Shown here one piece after another: positions 1 through 8,748 of a stretch of 64,000 bases of DNA. The stretch lies in assembly GCF_030866785.1 (NCBI RefSeq), contig NZ_CP133018.1, forward strand, positions 372,001 to 436,000, in the 5' to 3' direction. The notes under the pieces were generated by a model that searched no databases, was not told where the DNA came from, and saw only the letters and a list, made by a program, of their open reading frames with translations. The translations under genes were made by a program, and so were the position numbers. This stretch comes from Agromyces protaetiae. GTDB taxonomy: Bacteria; Actinomycetota; Actinomycetes; Actinomycetales; Microbacteriaceae. How positions within the stretch are numbered: the first letter of the stretch is position 1; the number at the start of each line of letters is the position of its first letter.

Positions 1-819
1 CTCCCGGTGCGGGGTGGTGGGGAGCGGTGCGAGCATGACGCTCGGCCGCTCGCCGGCCCAGACCAGGTCGGGAAGCAGTCCGACGGCGTTGCCCGAGCGG
101 ATGAGCCGGATGTGCGCCATCAGATCGGCGGTCTCGAACCGCACATCCGGTTCGAAGCCGGCCTCGCGGCACAGCTGCTCGGCCCATTCGCGCGCGGCGG
201 TGCCCACCGGCTCCATGACCCAGGGGCGGCTCGCCGCGGACGACAGCGACGCCGAGGCATCCATCACGTCATCGGACACGCCGTCGCCGGGCGGCAGCGC
301 GAGTCGGATCTCGTCGGCGGCGAGGGCGACGCGGTCGAGCTCGGGATGGAGCGGCCGCGTGCGGCCCGGGTACTGCTCGGCGATGACGAGGTCGAAGTCG
401 CGTGCGGCGACGTCGAACAGGCCGGCCTCGGGCTCACGTTCGGTCACCTCGACGCGGAGGGCCGGATGCGCCGCCGCGAGCAGCGTGAGCGCGCGGGGCA
501 TGACCGCGTGCGCCGCCGACTGGAACACCGCGATGCGCACCGTGCCGCCGATGTCGGTGAGCGAGCGGGCGACGTCGGCCTCGGCCTCTTCGAGCCGGTC
601 GAGCACGGCCCGTGCGTGCACGACGAGCAGCTCGGCCTGCGGCGTCAGCTGCACCCGGCGCCCGACCTGGACGAGCAGCGGCGTGCCGGCCTCGCGCTCG
701 AGGAGGCTGAGCTGCTGCGACACCGACGACGGACTGTACGACAGCGCCTCGGCGACGGCCGCGAGCGTGCCGCGCCGGCTCAACTCGACGAGCAGCCGCA
801 GGCGTCGCACATCGAGCAT
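1..819 (-). CDS. LysR family transcriptional regulator (C-terminus cut by window edge)
   Basis: The 273 codons visible on the minus strand have no stop, so the C-terminus lies outside the window. The start ATG (819-817) follows a GGAGGG ribosome site. The N-terminal winged helix-turn-helix (residues about 3-60, including SPSSVSQQLSLLERE) is typical of LysR, and residues about 85-273 are a periplasmic-binding-like effector domain. It is divergent from putA; the gap holds two inverted repeats, one with the classical N11 spacer used by LysR dimers. I infer that it controls putA and/or itself, with proline or a derivative as likely inducer; that role is by position only. Confidence 0.9.
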   Translation of the reverse strand, partial: MLDVRRLRLLVELSRRGTLAAVAEALSYSPSSVSQQLSLLEREAGTPLLVQVGRRVQLTPQAELLVVHARAVLDRLEEAEADVARSLTDIGGTVRIAVFQSAAHAVMPRALTLLAAAHPALRVEVTEREPEAGLFDVAARDFDLVIAEQYPGRTRPLHPELDRVALAADEIRLALPPGDGVSDDVMDASASLSSAASRPWVMEPVGTAAREWAEQLCREAGFEPDVRFETADLMAHIRLIRSGNAVGLLPDLVWAGERPSVMLAPLPTTPHRE

Positions 820-854
820 GACGTCCCTCCGCGGCATCCGCCGACCTCGAACCG

Positions 855-877
855 ACCGTTCGGTTCTACCGAATGGT
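855..877. promoter_or_regulatory. Imperfect inverted repeat in the LysR-putA gap
   Basis: ACCGTTCGGT (855-864), three bases, then ACCGAATGGT (868-877): nine of ten positions are inverted repeats. It sits 36 bp upstream of the LysR start and is a candidate autoregulatory site. Confidence 0.5.
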
Positions 878-884
878 ACCCGTC

Positions 885-911
885 GGATTCATTCGCTGGC
901 GTGATGAATCC
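885..911. promoter_or_regulatory. Putative LysR binding box (8-bp inverted repeat, N11 spacer)
   Basis: GGATTCAT (885-892) and ATGAATCC (904-911) form a perfect 8-bp inverted repeat separated by 11 bases, the T-N11-A geometry known for LysR-type regulators. It lies about 70 bp upstream of the putA start. Confidence 0.6.
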
Positions 912-982
912 TGGAGCGCGCACACTAATCCCATGGCACGCTCGCGTTCACGGCGTGCCGTGAGCGAAGGGCAACTACCGTC

Positions 983-3900
983 ATGAGCATGACGAACGTC
1001 AGCGCGGATCCCGCCGCGATCACCGACCAGGTCACCGCACTCGTCCGGCGCTGGCTCGCCGAGAGTGCCGAGTTCCCCGCCGAACCCGCCGCCGAACGGC
1101 TGGCCGGCGTGCTCAAGGACCCGAACGGGCTCGCGTTCACCGTCGGGTTCGTCGACGGCGTCATGCGACCGGAGGACCTCGGCGTCGCCGGCCGCAACCT
1201 GGCCGAGGTCGCCCGGCTCACGCCCGCGTTCCTGCCCTGGCACCTGCGCGCCGCGGTGCGTGTCGGCGGCGCGATCGCGCCCGTGCTGCCCTGGGTCGTC
1301 ATCCCGATCGCCCGGCGCGTGCTGCGGGACATGGTCGGCCACCTCGTGCTCGACGCGACGCCGTCGAAGCTCGGGCCGGCCATCGCCAAGCTCCGCGAAT
1401 CCGGGAACCGCCTGAACCTGAACCTGCTCGGCGAGGCCGTGCTCGGCGAGCACGAGGCCGACCGGCGCCTCGAGGGCACCTACGACTTCCTCGCCCGCGA
1501 CGACGTCGACTACGTGTCGGTCAAGGTGTCGAGCGTCGTCAGCCAGCTCTCCATGTGGTCGTTCGACGACGCCGTCGAGAAGGTCGCCGAGAAGCTCACG
1601 CCGCTGTACCGCCTCGCCGCGAACAGCGCCGCCAAGGGCACACCGAAGTTCATCAACCTCGACATGGAGGAGTACCGCGACCTCGACCTCACGATCGCGG
1701 TGTTCCAGCGGCTGCTCGACGAGCCGCAGTTCCAGCAGCTCGAGGCGGGCATCGTGCTGCAGACCTATCTGCCCGACGCGCTCGGCGCCATGCAGCGGCT
1801 CACCGAGTGGGCGCTGGCCCGCCGGGCGGGCGGCGGCGCCGCGATCAAGGTGCGCGTGGTCAAAGGCGCGAACCTCGCCATGGAACAGGTCGACGCCGCC
1901 ATCCACGGCTGGCCGGTCGCGACCTACTCGACCAAGCAGGACTCCGACACCAACTACAAGCGCGTTCTGCACTGGTCAATGACGCCCGAGCACACCCACG
2001 CCGTGAAGCTCGGCATCGCCGGCCACAACCTGTTCGACATCGCACACGCGTGGCTCACCGCGAAGCAGCGCGGCGTCGAGGACCGGGTCGAGTTCGAGAT
2101 GCTGCTCGGCATGGCCACGGGGCAGGCCGAGGCCGTGCGCCGCGACGTCGGCGACCTGCTGCTCTACACGCCGGTCGTGAACCCGGCCGAGTTCGATGTC
2201 GCCATCGCGTACCTGATCCGCCGGCTCGAAGAGAACGCGAGCGACGAGAATTTCATGTCGGCCGTGTTCGAGCTCGCGGAGAACCCCGGTCTGTTCGACC
2301 GCGAGCTGGGTCGGTACCGCCGCTCGGTCGAGGCGCTCGAGCACGCTGCTGCCGACGCACCCGCGCCGAACCGCACGCAGAACCGCCGCACCGAGTGGGA
2401 GGGCGACCGGCTCGCGATCGAGCTCGCCCACCGCGACGCGCCGCCGCCCGCCGCGGGCGACGTCGACGCGGAGTCGCTCACGAGCGTCGTGCTCGGCTTC
2501 ACGCGCGGGTCGGGCGCGGGCGGGGCGGATGCCTCGGCCGAGACATCCGATTCGCCCGAGGCATCCGAGCTGACCGGCTCGGGCGTGACGCCAGGCTTCC
2601 GCAACGAGGCCGACACCGACCCCGCGCTCGCCGCCAACCGGGAGTGGGGCCGTCGCATCCTCGCCCGCGTGCCCGACTCCGACCTCGGCGTCGGGACGAT
2701 CCGCGCGGCGCGCATCGACGACCGCGCCGAGCTGGACGCCCTGCTCGCCCGCGTCGCCGAGCGAGGACGCGAGTGGGGCGAGCGGCCCGCCGCCGAACGC
2801 GCCGCACTGCTGCACCGCGCGGGGCTCGCGCTCGCCGCGAACCGCGACCGGCTCATCGAGGTCATGGCCGCCGAGACCGGCAAGACCATCGCCGAGGCCG
2901 ACCCCGAGGTCAGCGAGGCGATCGACTTCGCCCACTACTACGCCGAGCGCGCCCGCGAGCTCGACCACGTGCAGGGCGCGCTGTTCGTGCCGTCCAAGCT
3001 CACCGTCGTCACCCCGCCGTGGAACTTCCCGGTCGCCATCCCCGCCGGCGGGGTGCTCGCCGCGCTCGCCGCCGGCTCGGGCGTCGTCATCAAGCCTGCC
3101 GGGCTCGCGCAACGATCGGGCGCGGTCATGGTCGAGGCGCTCTGGGAGGCGGGCATCCCGCGCGAGCTGCTCGCCCTCGTCGACCTCGGCGAGCAGGAGC
3201 TCGGCCGCGAGCTCATCTCGAGCCCACTCGTCGACCGGGTCATCCTCACGGGTGCGTACGAGACCGCCGAGCTGTTCCGATCGTTCCGTGAAGACCTGCC
3301 GCTGCTCGCCGAGACGAGCGGGAAGAACGCGATCATCGTGACGCCGTCGGCCGACCTCGACCTCGCCGCGGCCGACCTCGCCAAGAGCGCGTTCGGGCAC
3401 GCGGGCCAGAAGTGCTCGGCCGCGTCGATCGCGATCCTCGTCGGCTCGGTCGCGAAGTCCGAGCGGTTCCACCGTCAGCTGATCGACGCCGTGACGTCGA
3501 TGCGCGTGGGCTGGCCGGAGGACCCGGCATCCCAGATCGGACCGATCATCGAGCCCGCGCACGGCAAGCTGCGGCACGCGCTCACCCAACTCGGCGCCGA
3601 CGAGCACTGGCTCGTCGAACCCAAGCAGCTCGACGGCTCCGGCCGGCTCTGGTCGCCAGGGGTGCGCACGGGCGTGAAGGGCGGCTCGTACTTCCACCTC
3701 ACCGAGTTCTTCGGGCCCGTGCTCGGCATCATGCACGCACGCAACCTCGAAGAGGCCGTCGCGCTGCAGAACGCCGTCGACTACGGGCTCACCGCCGGAC
3801 TGCACTCGCTCGACCCCGACGAGCTCGCGTTCTGGCTCGACCGCGTCGAGGCGGGCAACCTCTACGTGAACCGCGGCATCACCGGGGCGATCGTGCAGCG

Positions 3901-4624
3901 TCAGCCGTTCGGCGGCTGGAAGAAGTCCTCGGTCGGCGCGGGCGCGAAGGCCGGCGGCCCCAACTACCTCCTCGGGCTCGGCGACTGGGTGCCCGAGCAC
4001 TCGCGAACCTCGAACTCGCTGCACCTGCGCGGGCTCGACCGCCGCGTCAGCGAGCTCATCGAGGCCTCGCAGTCGTCGCTCGACTACGAGCAGTTCGAGC
4101 TGCTGCGCCGGTCGGCGCTGTCGGACGCGGTCGCCTGGGCCGAGGAGTACGGCACCGTCAAGGATGTCTCGGGACTCGGCGTCGAACGGAACGTGTTCCG
4201 GTACCGGCCCGTGGGCGTGACCGTGCGCATCGGCGACGACGCGCCGCTCGTCGAGGGCCTTCGGGTGCTCGCGGCGGCCGTGCTCACGAAGGCGCCGATC
4301 GCCGTCTCGACCGCGCACCAGCTGCCCCGCGGCGTGCGCGCGCTGCTCGCCGCGCGTGACGCGGCCGTCGTGCACGAGACCGACGCCGAGTGGCTCGCGC
4401 GGGTCGCGAAGGGCGCACTCACGACGGGCCGCGTCCGTCTCGTCGGTGCGGACCGCGCATCGCTCACCGCGGCCCTGCACGGCGCACCGGATGTCGCGGT
4501 CTGGTCGCACCCGGTGACCCCGTCGGGACGGATCGAGCTGCTGCCGTTCCTGCGCGAGCAGGCCGTCTCGATCACGAACCACCGCTTCGGCAACCCCACG
4601 ACCCTGTCGCAGGGCGTGATCTGA
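983..4624 (+). CDS. putA: Bifunctional proline dehydrogenase / L-glutamate gamma-semialdehyde dehydrogenase
   Basis: PutA oxidises proline to pyrroline-5-carboxylate with FAD and then to glutamate with NAD. At 1213 aa it is full length for the trifunctional-size class. The N-terminal PRODH barrel (about 1-480) carries KGAN at about 293 and the RRLEEN motif near 412; the aldehyde dehydrogenase domain (about 510-1010) has PPWNFP near 678, ETSGKN near 777 and the catalytic cysteine in GQKCS at about 811. A third, ALDH-fold-like region (1030-1213) ends with ELLPFLREQAVSITNHRFG, the C-terminal motif of type B/C PutA. No ribbon-helix-helix DNA-binding domain precedes PRODH, so regulation probably rests with the divergent LysR. 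Confidence 0.97.
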   Translation: MSMTNVSADPAAITDQVTALVRRWLAESAEFPAEPAAERLAGVLKDPNGLAFTVGFVDGVMRPEDLGVAGRNLAEVARLTPAFLPWHLRAAVRVGGAIAPVLPWVVIPIARRVLRDMVGHLVLDATPSKLGPAIAKLRESGNRLNLNLLGEAVLGEHEADRRLEGTYDFLARDDVDYVSVKVSSVVSQLSMWSFDDAVEKVAEKLTPLYRLAANSAAKGTPKFINLDMEEYRDLDLTIAVFQRLLDEPQFQQLEAGIVLQTYLPDALGAMQRLTEWALARRAGGGAAIKVRVVKGANLAMEQVDAAIHGWPVATYSTKQDSDTNYKRVLHWSMTPEHTHAVKLGIAGHNLFDIAHAWLTAKQRGVEDRVEFEMLLGMATGQAEAVRRDVGDLLLYTPVVNPAEFDVAIAYLIRRLEENASDENFMSAVFELAENPGLFDRELGRYRRSVEALEHAAADAPAPNRTQNRRTEWEGDRLAIELAHRDAPPPAAGDVDAESLTSVVLGFTRGSGAGGADASAETSDSPEASELTGSGVTPGFRNEADTDPALAANREWGRRILARVPDSDLGVGTIRAARIDDRAELDALLARVAERGREWGERPAAERAALLHRAGLALAANRDRLIEVMAAETGKTIAEADPEVSEAIDFAHYYAERARELDHVQGALFVPSKLTVVTPPWNFPVAIPAGGVLAALAAGSGVVIKPAGLAQRSGAVMVEALWEAGIPRELLALVDLGEQELGRELISSPLVDRVILTGAYETAELFRSFREDLPLLAETSGKNAIIVTPSADLDLAAADLAKSAFGHAGQKCSAASIAILVGSVAKSERFHRQLIDAVTSMRVGWPEDPASQIGPIIEPAHGKLRHALTQLGADEHWLVEPKQLDGSGRLWSPGVRTGVKGGSYFHLTEFFGPVLGIMHARNLEEAVALQNAVDYGLTAGLHSLDPDELAFWLDRVEAGNLYVNRGITGAIVQRQPFGGWKKSSVGAGAKAGGPNYLLGLGDWVPEHSRTSNSLHLRGLDRRVSELIEASQSSLDYEQFELLRRSALSDAVAWAEEYGTVKDVSGLGVERNVFRYRPVGVTVRIGDDAPLVEGLRVLAAAVLTKAPIAVSTAHQLPRGVRALLAARDAAVVHETDAEWLARVAKGALTTGRVRLVGADRASLTAALHGAPDVAVWSHPVTPSGRIELLPFLREQAVSITNHRFGNPTTLSQGVI

Positions 4625-4728
4625 CGACCGGTGTGGAACGGCGTGATCTGACGACCGCGTGACCTGAGGCCGGCCTGATCCGGCGCCGGGTGGCCTCGCC
4701 GCCCGTGCCGGGGGAGTACAGTCAGGCG

Positions 4729-5883
4729 GTGCGGATCGCGATCGTCGGGATGGTGCTGCTGGTCGTCGGTGCGATCGCGGCGATCACGGGCGTGCTGCCC
4801 GGCAGCGAGCTCGCCGGACTCGCGGCACGCGTCGTCCCGATCCTCGCGTTCGTCGTCGCGGTGACGATCGTGGCCGAGCTGGCCGCCGAGGCCGGGCTCT
4901 TCCGGGTGCTCGCGCACCGACTTGCGGCGCTCGCGCGCGGCCGGGCGATCGTGCTCTGGCTGTTCGTGCTCGTGCTCGCCGTCGCGTCGACGATCTTTCT
5001 CTCGCTCGACACCACCGCGGTGCTGCTCACGCCGATCGTGGTCTCCCTGGCCGCGCACGCGCGCATCTCGCCGATCCCGTTCGCGCTGACCACGGTCTGG
5101 ATCGCGAACACCGGGTCGCTGCTGCTGCCCGTGTCGAACCTGACGAACCTGCTCGCCGCCGAGCACCTCGACCTGCACCCCCTGCAGTTCGCGGCGCTCA
5201 CCGCGGCCCCGGCCGCCGCGGCCATCGTGGTCACGGCGGCGATCGTGTTCCTCACCCGGCCGAGGCAGCTGCTCGCCCGGTTCGAGCCCGAGCAGGCGGA
5301 GCGACCCGACGACCCCGTGCTGTTCTGGGTCGCTGCCGCGACGGTGGTGTCGCTCGTGCCCGCGCTGGTGTCGGGCGTCGAGGTGTGGATTCCGGCGTCG
5401 ATCGCGGCGGCGGTGCTGCTGGTCGCGTTCGCCATCCGTCGGCCGGCGGTGCTCAGACCGGGTTTGGTGCCGCTGCCGCTGGTGCTGTTCGCCTCGGGCC
5501 TGTTCGTCTCGGTCGAGGCACTGCACGCGGCGAACGTCACCGACGTGCTGGCGGTCGTCGCGGGCACGGGCTCGTCGCCCCTCGACCTGCTGCGCCTCGC
5601 CGGGGTCGGCGCCGCGTCGGCGAACGCGATCAACAATCTGCCGGCCTACCTCGCGCTCGAGCCGTTCGCCGCCGACCCGATCCGGCTCATCGCGCTGCTC
5701 ATCGGGGTCAACGCGGGGGCGATCATCACCCCGTGGGGCTCGCTCGCGACGCTCCTCTGGCATTCGCGACTCACGTCGATGGGGGTCGAGATCTCCTGGC
5801 CGCGGTTCATGCTGCTCGGCCTGCTCGCGGCCCCGCTCACGGTCACGGCGGCGACGTTCGCGCTCGCCTGGTCGGCGACGTGA
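4729..5883 (+). CDS. ArsB/SLC13-family ion permease
   Basis: Integral membrane protein of about 10-11 hydrophobic segments in the ArsB/NhaD/SLC13 (IT) superfamily. Diagnostic stretches are SLDTTAVLLTPIV near residue 95 and its partner NTGSLLLPVSNLTNLL near 127, plus NAINNLPAYLAL in the second half, the paired re-entrant segments of this superfamily. The substrate (arsenite, anion or dicarboxylate) cannot be read from sequence; no arsenic genes are nearby. I chose the GTG at 4729 because it directly precedes the first membrane helix and follows GGGGGAG at 4710-4716, although the spacing is long; in-frame GTGs at 4690 and 4705 are alternatives. It lies 104 bp after putA on the same strand. Confidence 0.85.
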   Translation: MRIAIVGMVLLVVGAIAAITGVLPGSELAGLAARVVPILAFVVAVTIVAELAAEAGLFRVLAHRLAALARGRAIVLWLFVLVLAVASTIFLSLDTTAVLLTPIVVSLAAHARISPIPFALTTVWIANTGSLLLPVSNLTNLLAAEHLDLHPLQFAALTAAPAAAAIVVTAAIVFLTRPRQLLARFEPEQAERPDDPVLFWVAAATVVSLVPALVSGVEVWIPASIAAAVLLVAFAIRRPAVLRPGLVPLPLVLFASGLFVSVEALHAANVTDVLAVVAGTGSSPLDLLRLAGVGAASANAINNLPAYLALEPFAADPIRLIALLIGVNAGAIITPWGSLATLLWHSRLTSMGVEISWPRFMLLGLLAAPLTVTAATFALAWSAT

Positions 5884-5909
5884 CCGCAGCCTCGCGCCCG
5901 CACGCGCGA

Positions 5910-6398
5910 CTACGCGCGGCCGCGGTTCTGGCGGCGGACCGGGCGCGGCGGGCGGCCGCCGAGAAAGGATGCCCCCGGGTCGACGAGGAACGACCCGCGC
6001 AGCGCCTCACGGCCGACCAACATGCGGAAGCCCATCTCGTCGCGGTTGGTGAGCGTGACCTCGGCGGTCACCGCCCGGGCGTGCAAAACGAGATCGAGCT
6101 GCACCACGATGCGCTCGGTGACGTGCCCTGACGAGCTGCGGACCTGGCGGCGGTCGTGCACGGGGGTCTCGACGACGACCGCGTCCTCATCGGAGTCCTG
6201 CCACGGGCGCACCCCGAATCGCACCCACTCCGCGCCGTCGCGGGTGAACTCCTCGAGGTCGAACGCGTGCAGCGCGCTCGTGCGCGCGCCGGTGTCGAGT
6301 TTCACCTTGATCCAGGGCACCCCGATGGCCGGCAAGCTCGCCCATTCGCGCCATCCGGCGATGGTGCTTAGATGGTTGGGCTCGCTCACTCGACCCAT
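5910..6398 (-). CDS. RimB-like retropepsin-type protease (ATP-dependent zinc protease family)
   Basis: 162-aa protein of the PF05618 family, once called ATP-dependent zinc protease and now regarded as retropepsin-like aspartic peptidases; RimB members trim glutamate tails made by RimK. The catalytic-type motif LDTGARTS lies at residues 34-41 and the closing GREALRG segment near 131. It starts 18 bp from rimK in the opposite direction, which supports a RimK/RimB tail-writing and tail-cutting pair. It converges with the permease with 26 bp between stops. Confidence is high for family, moderate for substrate. Confidence 0.88.
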   Translation of the reverse strand: MGRVSEPNHLSTIAGWREWASLPAIGVPWIKVKLDTGARTSALHAFDLEEFTRDGAEWVRFGVRPWQDSDEDAVVVETPVHDRRQVRSSSGHVTERIVVQLDLVLHARAVTAEVTLTNRDEMGFRMLVGREALRGSFLVDPGASFLGGRPPRPVRRQNRGRA

Positions 6399-6416
6399 CT
6401 TGGCAGGACCTGAACC

Positions 6417-7658
6417 GTGAAACTCGCGATCCTCTCGCGCGCCCCGCAGGCGTACTCGACGCAGCGTCTGCGCGCGGCCGCCCTGCAGCGCGGGCACAAC
6501 GTCAAGGTGCTGAACACGCTGCGCTTCGCGATCGATCTGGCGGGCGACGAGCCCGACCTGCAGTACCGCGGTCGCCCGTTGTCCGACTACGACGCGATCC
6601 TGCCCCGCATCGGCAACTCGATCACGTACTTCGGCACCGCCGTCGTCCGGCAGTTCGAGCAGATGGACGTCTACACGCCCAACACCGCCAATGGCATCAC
6701 GAACGCGCGTGACAAGCTGCGCGCCAACCAGATCCTGTCCCGGCACAACATCGCGCTGCCGCCGACCACGTTCGTGCGCAATCGCGCCGACCTGCGCCAG
6801 GCCATCGAGCGCGTCGGCGGTGCGCCGGTCGTGATCAAGCTGCTCGAGGGCACGCAGGGCATCGGCGTCATCCTGGCGCCGCAGGTCAAGGTCGCCGAGG
6901 CGATCATCGAGACGCTGCACTCGACGAAGCAGAACGTGCTGATCCAGAAGTTCATCGCCGAGAGCCGCGGCCGGGACATCCGTGCCCTCGTGGTAGGCGA
7001 CCGCGTGGTCGCCGCGATGCGGCGCGTCGCGAGCGGCGACGAGTTCCGCTCGAACGTGCACCGCGGCGGCTCGGTCGAGCCCGTCGAGCTCACCCCCGAG
7101 TATGAGCAGGCGGCCGTGCGCTCGGCGCAGATCATGGGCCTCAAGGTCGCGGGCGTCGACATGCTCGAGGCGAACGAGGGGCCGCTCGTCATGGAGGTGA
7201 ACTCGTCGCCCGGCCTGCAGGGCATCGAGACCGCGACGAAGCTCGACGTCGCGGGTGCGATCATCGACTACATCGCCAACCAGGTCGCGTTCCCCGAGAT
7301 CGACGTGCGGCAGCGGCTGACCGTGTCGACCGGGTACGGGGTGGCCGAGCTGCTCGTGCACGGCGACGCCGACCTCGTCGGCAAGACGCTCGGCGAGTCC
7401 GGGCTCTGGGAACGTGACATCACGGTCCTGACGCTGCATCGCGGCACGAACGTCATTCCGAACCCGCGCAAGAACGTGGTGCTCGAGGGCGAGGACCGGC
7501 TGCTCTGCTTCGGCAAGCTCGAGGAGATGCGCTCGATGATCCCCGAACGCCGCCGGCGGCGCGCGAAGGTGCGCAAGCTCCCCAAGGACCCCCTCCCCAC
7601 CACCCCCACGACCCCCACCCCCACCCCCACGACCCCCACCCCCACCCCCACCGAGTGA
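6417..7658 (+). CDS. rimK: RimK-type ATP-grasp alpha-L-glutamate ligase with C-terminal RCK_C (TrkA-C) domain
   Basis: RimK adds glutamates to the C-terminus of ribosomal protein S6 or a related target. The preATP-grasp domain (1-90) and ATP-grasp core (95-285) are intact: VIKLLEGTQGIGV near 138, EVNSSPGLQGIE near 260 for metal and ATP binding. At 413 aa it is about 110 longer than E. coli RimK. Residues about 300-385 look like a TrkA-C/RCK_C regulatory domain (VGKTLGESGL, LTLHRGTNVIPNP, LEGEDRLLCFG). After a basic stretch, the last 20 residues are Thr-Pro repeats encoded by a C-rich tract. GTG start after AGGACC; divergent from the RimB-like gene. Confidence 0.92.
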   Translation: MKLAILSRAPQAYSTQRLRAAALQRGHNVKVLNTLRFAIDLAGDEPDLQYRGRPLSDYDAILPRIGNSITYFGTAVVRQFEQMDVYTPNTANGITNARDKLRANQILSRHNIALPPTTFVRNRADLRQAIERVGGAPVVIKLLEGTQGIGVILAPQVKVAEAIIETLHSTKQNVLIQKFIAESRGRDIRALVVGDRVVAAMRRVASGDEFRSNVHRGGSVEPVELTPEYEQAAVRSAQIMGLKVAGVDMLEANEGPLVMEVNSSPGLQGIETATKLDVAGAIIDYIANQVAFPEIDVRQRLTVSTGYGVAELLVHGDADLVGKTLGESGLWERDITVLTLHRGTNVIPNPRKNVVLEGEDRLLCFGKLEEMRSMIPERRRRRAKVRKLPKDPLPTTPTTPTPTPTTPTPTPTE

Positions 7659-7721
7659 TGACGAAACGTCCCGAGTGATGACGTTCTGAGCACCCCCGAC
7701 GGGCATTTCGTCATCACTCGG
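7651..7721. terminator. Long hairpin after rimK
   Basis: CCGAGTGATGACGAAA (7651-7666, overlapping the rimK stop) is the exact reverse complement of 7706-7721. A second direct copy of its first 13 bases lies at 7671-7683, so two alternative stems are possible. It probably ends transcription between the convergent rimK and gntR genes. Confidence 0.6.
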
Positions 7722-7727
7722 CGATCG

Positions 7728-7872
7728 GGACAGACGGGTCGGACGGGTCGGGTCGGTCGGGTCGGGTCGGTCGGGTCGGGTCGGGTCGGTCGGTCGGGTC
7801 GGTCGGGTTGGGTCGGTCGGTCGGTCGGGTCGGTCGGGTTGGGTCGGTCGGGTCGGGGTCGGGACGGGGTCA
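7728..7872. repeat. GGTCGG-rich tandem tract
   Basis: About 145 bp made of GGTCGG and GGTCGGTCGG units between the rimK hairpin and the 3' end of the GntR gene. I see no coding potential beyond repeat translation. Confidence 0.8.
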
Positions 7873-8232
7873 GGTGCCGATGCGGAGTGCGGCCTCGACC
7901 GCGGCGAGTGCCTCGTCGGCGGGGCGGCCCAGACGGCGGGCAAGCGCGGCGTACTCCGCGGCAGCCTGCTGCAGGCCGCGCTGCGCGGGATCGCCCTGCG
8001 GGGCGACGAACGTGCCGGACCGGCCTCGGGTCTCGATGATCGCGTCGTGTTCGAGTTGGCGGTACGCCTTCGCGACCGTGTTCACGGCGAGGCCGAGCTC
8101 AGCCGCGAGCGCACGCACGGTCGGCAGCTTCTCGCCCGGGGTCAGGGTGCCGTCGCGCACGGCCGTCACGACCTGTTCGCGCACCTGCTCGAAGGGCGGG
8201 TCGGATGCGTCGGTCTCGATGCTGAATCGCAT
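7870..8232 (-). CDS. GntR family regulator, YtrA subfamily
   Basis: 120 aa with an N-terminal winged helix (about 10-75; PTVRALAAELGLAVNTVAKAY is the recognition region) and only a short C-terminal helical tail, the architecture of the YtrA subfamily. Those regulators usually precede ABC exporter genes that they control; none is present here. The ATG follows GAGGGCC, which overlaps the stop of the upstream Lrp gene (8 bp gap), so the two regulators are likely co-transcribed. Confidence 0.9.
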   Translation of the reverse strand: MRFSIETDASDPPFEQVREQVVTAVRDGTLTPGEKLPTVRALAAELGLAVNTVAKAYRQLEHDAIIETRGRSGTFVAPQGDPAQRGLQQAAAEYAALARRLGRPADEALAAVEAALRIGT

Positions 8233-8240
8233 GCCGGCCC

Positions 8241-8678
8241 TCAGTCGCGCTGCCGGTTGACGAGGCGCGAGAGCACGATCGCACTTCGGGTGTGGTCGAC
8301 GTTCGGTGCGATCCGCACGCGCTCGAGCGCATCCTCGAGGCTCGCGATGTCGCGTGCGCGGATCTGGACGATCGCATCGGCACTGCCGGTGACCGTGCCC
8401 GCGTAGACCACCTCGGGCACGTCCTGGAGGATGCGCCGCAGTTCGTCGGGTGCGACCGTGCCGCGGCAGAACAGCTCGACGTACGCCTCGGTGCTCATGC
8501 CGTCGACCGTCGGGTCGACCTGGATCGTGAAGCTCCGGATCACGCCGTCCGCGACGAGCCGGTCGACCCGGCGTTTGACGGCCGAGGCCGACAATCCCAC
8601 CGACGACCCGATGTCTCCGTAGCCGGCGCGGGCGTTCTGTCGCAGCAGGTCGAGGATCGCCCGATCGAGATTGTCCAT
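8241..8678 (-). CDS. Lrp/AsnC family transcriptional regulator
   Basis: 145 aa. The N-terminal AsnC-type helix-turn-helix (MDNLDRAILDLLRQNARAGY; YGDIGSSVGLSASAVKRRVDRL) is followed by an AsnC ligand-binding (RAM) domain from about residue 65. Such proteins sense amino acids as octamers. The ATG at 8678 begins the conserved first helix; a 12-codon extension upstream is possible but not conserved-looking. It heads a two-gene minus-strand unit with the GntR gene. Confidence 0.9.
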   Translation of the reverse strand: MDNLDRAILDLLRQNARAGYGDIGSSVGLSASAVKRRVDRLVADGVIRSFTIQVDPTVDGMSTEAYVELFCRGTVAPDELRRILQDVPEVVYAGTVTGSADAIVQIRARDIASLEDALERVRIAPNVDHTRSAIVLSRLVNRQRD

Positions 8679-8748
8679 GAAGCGAGAGTGTACGGCCGAT
8701 CGTTGCGCCGGCACAGGGCGTTGCGCCGGATTCGTGCGCCCGCTCCGC

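Noticed and set aside
1976..4582. An 868-codon open frame antisense to putA
   Set aside because: putA is certain by domains and catalytic residues; the antisense frame has no recognisable motif or ribosome site.
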